Source: Alcanivorax sediminis (GTDB taxonomy: Bacteria > Pseudomonadota > Gammaproteobacteria > Pseudomonadales > Alcanivoracaceae). From it: a stretch of DNA of 64,000 nucleotides. A model generated the notes under the pieces. That model was not told where the DNA came from. It saw only the letters and a list, made by a program, of their open reading frames with translations, and did not search any database. The stretch spans positions 186,001 to 250,000 of the forward strand of contig NZ_WIRE01000001.1 in NCBI RefSeq assembly GCF_009601165.1, read 5' to 3'. The position numbers were made by a program, and so were the translations under genes. Shown here piece after piece: positions 62,701 through 64,000 of the stretch. The first letter of the stretch is position 1, and the number at the start of each line of letters is the position of its first letter.

Positions 62701-64000
62701 GGGTGTCCAGATTCTCGACCCGAGCCTCATAGACCAGTACGAGGAAATCGTTGGCGGCATTGCCATCGGCCGGGTTGGTCTGGGTGCCCAGGTTCCAGGT
62801 GAGGACCTGACCGCTCTGCGCAGGAATGGCCGCAGGGGTGATCACCGGTGCTTCCACCGAGCCGAAGAAATCCGCGCTGACCATATTCTCAAAGGCCAGA
62901 CCGGTTGGCAGGGTATCGGTAAGCACCAGGCCATTGGTGGTGCCCTCTTGCAAACCAATACGTAATTCAAATAGCACGCGATCGCCAACCCGCAGATTGT
63001 CATCGGCGGCATTGAAGGTATCGGTGGAACGAGTCTTCGCCAGAGTGGTGTTATCCGGCACGGTCACCGTTGTGGTGTCGGTGGCGTAGTAATCGTTGAC
63101 GCCGCCAGTGTCGGTATCGGCACCGGTACGCTCATTGGTATCCACACCAGTAATGCTGGTCCAGGTGGCTTCGGCCAGGTTGGCCAAGGCATCGCCGGCC
63201 GCCACGGTATCACGCACCAGCACCTGATAGGCCACCACCACCGAGGCCCCTTCGACCATATCCATGGCGGGCCAGGTGAGCAGCTGCGGGTCGCCTGTGA
63301 CGGCAGGTTCTGTCGCGACACCTCCCACGGTGGCAGAGCCCGGCACATACTCAAGACCCGCAGGCAGGGTATCCGTCAACACCAGATCAAACGCGTCTGA
63401 ATTATTCGGATCAGCCGCCGCAGTCAGCGTCACCGTGTAGTTGATCACGTCACCGGCAGTCACTTCGGTGAGATCCGCTACTTTGGTCAGTGCCACCAAT
63501 GGCTCAACGATCAGCAGACTGCCCGCGGGGAGACTGGTCAGCGGGGTTGGCAGGCCGTCATAAGTGTAGGTGGCTTCGTTGTTGAAGCTCACCCCGGCGT
63601 TGGTGTCCACCGTGTTCGCCACGTGAGTGACCAGGGTGACTTCAATATTGGCACCCGCCGGTACCGGATCGGTCACATTCAGTTCAATGTTCTGACCGCT
63701 GCCCGTACTGCTAAACAGGGCATTGGCGCCGCCCACATTCACGTCGGCAAAGTCCAGCACCAGCGCCGGGTCCAGAGTGTCAGTAATAACAACGTTGTTG
63801 CGCACAATATTGTCGGCAGGAATGGTGATGGTGTAGGTCACCGACTCACCAATTACCACTTCGCCATCGGCCTGACCGGTGATGGTTTTTACCGGCGCCT
63901 GTGGGTTGCTGGCATTGACCATCCACACTTGGGCCGTGGTGCCTGCATATTGCTGACCGCTGGTGGCGGGCAGTGACCAGTAGCCGTCGAGGCTGGCGTT
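53729..64000 (-). CDS. Giant DUF11-repeat surface protein (5' end beyond window)
   Basis: The frame is open to base 64000, giving at least 3423 residues; the ATG at 63928 is internal. I count about 19 DUF11-like beta-sandwich units (pattern GDTLTYTV...N.G..A....TDTLP.G..YV.GS). Eighteen come first, followed by an SdrD/Cna-B-like unit (GFLWHDVNFNNAFDAAE), a carboxypeptidase-regulatory-like unit (SITREAIAGATLTMVD), one more DUF11 unit and a second SdrD-like unit (GKVYDDANMNGYQDEGEAGL). The conserved C-terminal segment (FGAALHRVVRLDVAAPVF ... IETEVFWRTGAPL) has no LPXTG or other sorting signal. Such proteins are usually surface-displayed adhesins or matrix proteins. Coupled to the OmpA-like gene by a one-base overlap. 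The unseen N-terminus would tell the secretion route. Confidence 0.85.
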   Translation of the reverse strand, partial: NASLDGYWSLPATSGQQYAGTTAQVWMVNASNPQAPVKTITGQADGEVVIGESVTYTITIPADNIVRNNVVITDTLDPALVLDFADVNVGGANALFSSTGSGQNIELNVTDPVPAGANIEVTLVTHVANTVDTNAGVSFNNEATYTYDGLPTPLTSLPAGSLLIVEPLVALTKVADLTEVTAGDVINYTVTLTAAADPNNSDAFDLVLTDTLPAGLEYVPGSATVGGVATEPAVTGDPQLLTWPAMDMVEGASVVVAYQVLVRDTVAAGDALANLAEATWTSITGVDTNERTGADTDTGGVNDYYATDTTTVTVPDNTTLAKTRSTDTFNAADDNLRVGDRVLFELRIGLQEGTTNGLVLTDTLPTGLAFENMVSADFFGSVEAPVITPAAIPAQSGQVLTWNLGTQTNPADGNAANDFLVLVYEARVENLDTLSQTPTTQPLTNGATLDYTVASGPATQLTDSATVQVLQPDLAITKTVSAAGGDTIVVAGEVVTYTVAITNNGDAPAYDSVLQDTLPDGMRLAGITTDSIDVDGNARPTLAPTYNVLTGLAEWDFGTGAVGVYDIPVGSTLTVVYTVAVDPSVPPSQTLTNSALVTDYYSFDDSDAPAGVPADREDYGPSNTDMATVTTPGPLSLAKDALATEATIGETFTYRITVPETPTDTALFDVRILDDLTATGVDLTFVSANVVSGGAWTLTNSGTPTNLIIEDTASGIDIPANGQAVIDITVSVDNTTNNQAGDTATNTASYTFNSINDTALTQVAAPGGPNDTADPVTLVEPLLTITKTAANVTAGKAATDPAAGGDAIEYTVTVTNGGTATAFDTTVTDTLPTGMAFAGSVTAQINGTNVTGFNATPSQPGGGVLIWGGDNGDGSLDIPVGQSLVMTYQANVTDASIPSLQNSVLADWTSLDTGIAGERTGAGCPTITQPNDYCTAPATATVVTEDNNALSKTVVADSWDDAPLSTATDGILRVGDTVTYQLELILREGVTNAVVVSDTLPAGLVFDSVVAINGDTAAPYSAVAPFTHADIGAPAQSGQTLTWNIGNIDNAIDGNSANNSFIIQYRARAEVNNPATAAPSTVLTNDASFFYDGTTTLTDSVDVEVRQPVIVSVTKSEGGVRYPDSTSPRQVDIVNDVIPFTLEACNDAGSTAPAYSLQLVDTLAPELDHTSITTPVVTVNGASQIAGSDYTYTPPAGSGGDMVFDLVTAVNPGQCATVEYSIGFVDTTPANSLWVNSVIAASYWSLPAANGEQYAAVGPDEFWMTNASIDAVPVKALVSPATEATIGEQVVYTITVPASNAARPAMVVTDTLSDALVYEPAGTSVTVGGNTVTPTDNTSGQNISLAIGDVPAGQEVVVTLTTHVANTANTNAGDVFDNSASYDYTGNASGPLTSLPSASLTIVEPLLTLTKAADVATAVAGDEITYTVSLTATSSASNSDAFDLVVTDSLPAGLEYVPGSATVLGSSLEPVVTGDPQTLTWNVASMAEGDTGDVVYRVLVRDTVAPGDELINAAQTTWTSLSGINANERDGNDGVGGINDYVTTDTTTVTVPDNTTLAKARVNDTFNAADDNLRVGDRVQYALTIGLQEGTTNNLVLEDVLPVGLVFEDMVSADVFGSAESPVVTAAYIPTPSGQTLTWNLGDVTNPADGDPANDFLVLTYEARVANLDVLAQTPTSQALTNNAALNYSVAGAPATPLTASATSNVLQPLLAITKAADVTSGLAAGDTLTYTVELANSGDAPAYDTVLTDTIPDGLRDAGVTTSSITLVNAGTTLTSFNPTFDPGTGIATWDFDSGVADAYTIPAGETLRVVYTVQADADLGANLTLENSALVSVYYSFDDEAVPANGVATEREDYGPAGPAIATTTTLGAGALQKNITQPTAAIGEQFTYEILVPATPVNIALSNVHVLDDLSASAAVLEFVSARYSMDAGTSWLPMSNVGTATALDLVDQTSGVGIDVPASGQLLVEITVQLADDATNVAGLTFNNTATYNYDGFSGDPTTLQDVSDDMTIVAPTLVMTKSGPATLEDGVAGTFTLSVQNTDLSATAWDITLTDHLPNLASGGMCDVAPIVTDVSVFESNGTTLVNTLVEGTDYSVSFAAGAGAPNPCVFTLVGESANAAVGPEQILVLTYTAELDAGTPANATLTNFAAATEWFSADDTAPVRATFTHTLQDVIEDVADPQDYHTLTTVPPTMVFEKTVAVQVDADGDGQPSPGDTLRYTINVTNPSNVLLQDFSVVDDLGGLNAEPYFLTGSLVVVDAAGGVDNSDANGGTNGQGLLDISGLNLDVQGSAGDSIQLIFDVTLVSAIDSGTVVLNQGQLNFAGSTLQLSDDPAQAGTEDPTPITILSAPQMQVQKVSADITGDATVLSPGDTLRYTITVVNIGNEDAINVLLRDAIPQFTTYVANSTTLNGNAVADPAVGISALESGMQINAPGNTTPGAMDADSAAGADATATITFDVVVDGDALPGTRIVNQGFVTGDGAGGTPLLEQPSDDPATAVEDDPTVDIVGNLPLLDVQKTVAIAAGGDVNANGAPDPGDTLEYTFTVTNTADIPATNVMLVDQIPAGTTYVPGSTMLNGAAEADIGGASPLVSGMLVNSPGEAAGVMAINSSATVTLQVTIDGATAPGTVITNQGTLSSDQLPDELSDQDGIDSNGDQPTEITVGAAQQVSITKSVIVVGGGAALPGSELEYTVQVTNEGLVPATQVVITDDVALLGTDVSYVPNSARLNGGVAGVSVVSDFITANYGATYGDLAPGDSAVLRFRVQLSDTIVSGSSFTNTAVANWNNNTQNDSASVTTQVGAIPGTATLSGFLWHDVNFNNAFDAAETPLVDWQIQAWQNNVLLRTAIAANDGSYSIVGLPETQPGESYELRFVAPGATASTAPLGYTDSVFTDGLQVITDITAAPDSLVANLNLPIDPNGVVYNSITREAIAGATLTMVDASGNAVADTCFDSTAQQGQVTLASGFYKFDLNFNDGSCPSAADYRIVVTPPAGAFTPGESTVIPPLTGEQTAAYDAVVCSADAIGTTVECEAQASASAPGTSVTAGSPLTGYYLNLMFAGATADDRQIFNNHIPLDPELGGAVTITKTASVVNVSRGDFVPYVIRINNSYGNDLSDLAILDSFPAGFKYVKDSARLNDQPVEPDVNGRNLTWRGLNLSASGQHTLKLLFIVGAGVGEGEYINRAQVFQARTTRLALAGATAVSGEAQATVRVVPDPDFDCTDVIGKVYDDANMNGYQDEGEAGLPNVRAVTARGLIVTSDQYGRFHITCAVVPNEMRGSNFILKVDDRSLPSGYRLTTENPLVRRATRGKMIKFNFGAALHRVVRLDVAAPVFKPDTTEMRLQWTSRMPLLMEQLVEKQSILRIAYMAENEDEGLVDDRLKAMKKQIARQWAELGNPYELVIETEVFWRTGAPLKGGSK
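57950..64000. repeat. 3.7-kb tandem super-repeat within the DUF11 gene
   Basis: DUF11 units 1-6 (about 64000-61600) recur as units 9-14 (about 60290-57930). Homologous points such as the NPADGNAANDFLVL / NPADGDPANDFLVL segments lie 3711 bases apart (about 1237 codons). The markers YYSFDD, DNTTLAKTR/DNTTLAKAR, TFNAADDNLRVGDRV and YWSLPA-x-x-G-x-QY appear once per copy. The second copy lacks counterparts of units 7-8. Confidence 0.8.

Noticed and set aside
63926..63928. ATG as possible start of the DUF11 gene
   Set aside because: The frame stays open to base 64000, and the upstream residues (YWSLPATSGQQYAG) match an internal repeat (YWSLPAANGEQYAA), so the ATG is internal.
1..64000. tRNA, rRNA or known structured RNA genes
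   Set aside because: Read through the gaps on both strands; found hairpins and repeats but nothing with a tRNA cloverleaf or a riboswitch core that I could support.

Overview
The window looks like chromosomal DNA of a marine, alkane-degrading gammaproteobacterium of the Alcanivorax type. This is inferred from gene content: two AlkB-type alkane hydroxylases, an AlmA-type long-chain alkane monooxygenase, further flavin and di-iron oxygenase-like genes, and housekeeping gene order shared with Pseudomonadales-like genomes (cysQ-nudE / yrfG-hslR-hslO-pckA). Species cannot be fixed from the sequence. There are no rRNA or tRNA genes, insertion sequences, CRISPR arrays or phage genes that I can see.

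Layout. 1-2 kb: end of a urea ABC transporter operon (urtC, urtD, urtE). 2.4-8.3 kb: trhP (tRNA hydroxylation) behind an FNR/ANR-like box, two membrane carriers, pdxH, and a small chaC-ychJ-yjdF-like operon. 8.4-12.3 kb: an alkane locus with an AlkB-rubredoxin fusion, an AraC regulator and a second AlkB. 12.4-19.9 kb: a saccharopine-dehydrogenase-like reductase, a small secreted protein, a bestrophin-like channel, an ABC exporter, a PhoPQ-activated-pathogenicity-type protein and NAD-type isocitrate dehydrogenase. 20-26 kb: three paralogous LuxR-type regulators around an unknown lipoprotein, linked by a shared 18-bp palindrome. 26-32 kb: hemH, a thioesterase, an ABC-F protein, DUF1244 and a large beta-propeller-like lipoprotein. 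32-38.5 kb: an oxygenase island (Baeyer-Villiger-type monooxygenase, di-iron ferritin-like protein, short-chain dehydrogenase) divergent from a TetR regulator, followed by almA. 39-48 kb: housekeeping genes. 48.5-64 kb: two very large surface-protein genes read leftwards and translationally coupled, one with triple OmpA-like domains plus a beta-barrel, the other a giant DUF11-repeat protein whose 5' end lies outside the window.

How the genes fit together. AlkB x2 and AlmA would start oxidation of medium and long alkanes. The BVMO/SDR/ferritin-like operon probably handles oxidised intermediates or subterminal products. The three LuxR paralogues and their shared operator look like a small local regulon that also covers a lipoprotein and a small secreted protein. 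The DUF11/OmpA pair looks like a cell-surface or adhesion system.

Intergenic DNA is unusual. It is rich in tandem arrays with an exact 7-nt period (unit types CGAGTTT, TTAATAA/TGAATAG, GACGCCT, AGTTGAA), mostly in inverted pairs and often beginning at or inside a stop codon. They are interleaved with REP/BIME-like palindromes beginning GTAGGAGC. These repeats, the LuxR palindrome regulon and the DUF11/OmpA pair are the most interesting observations here.
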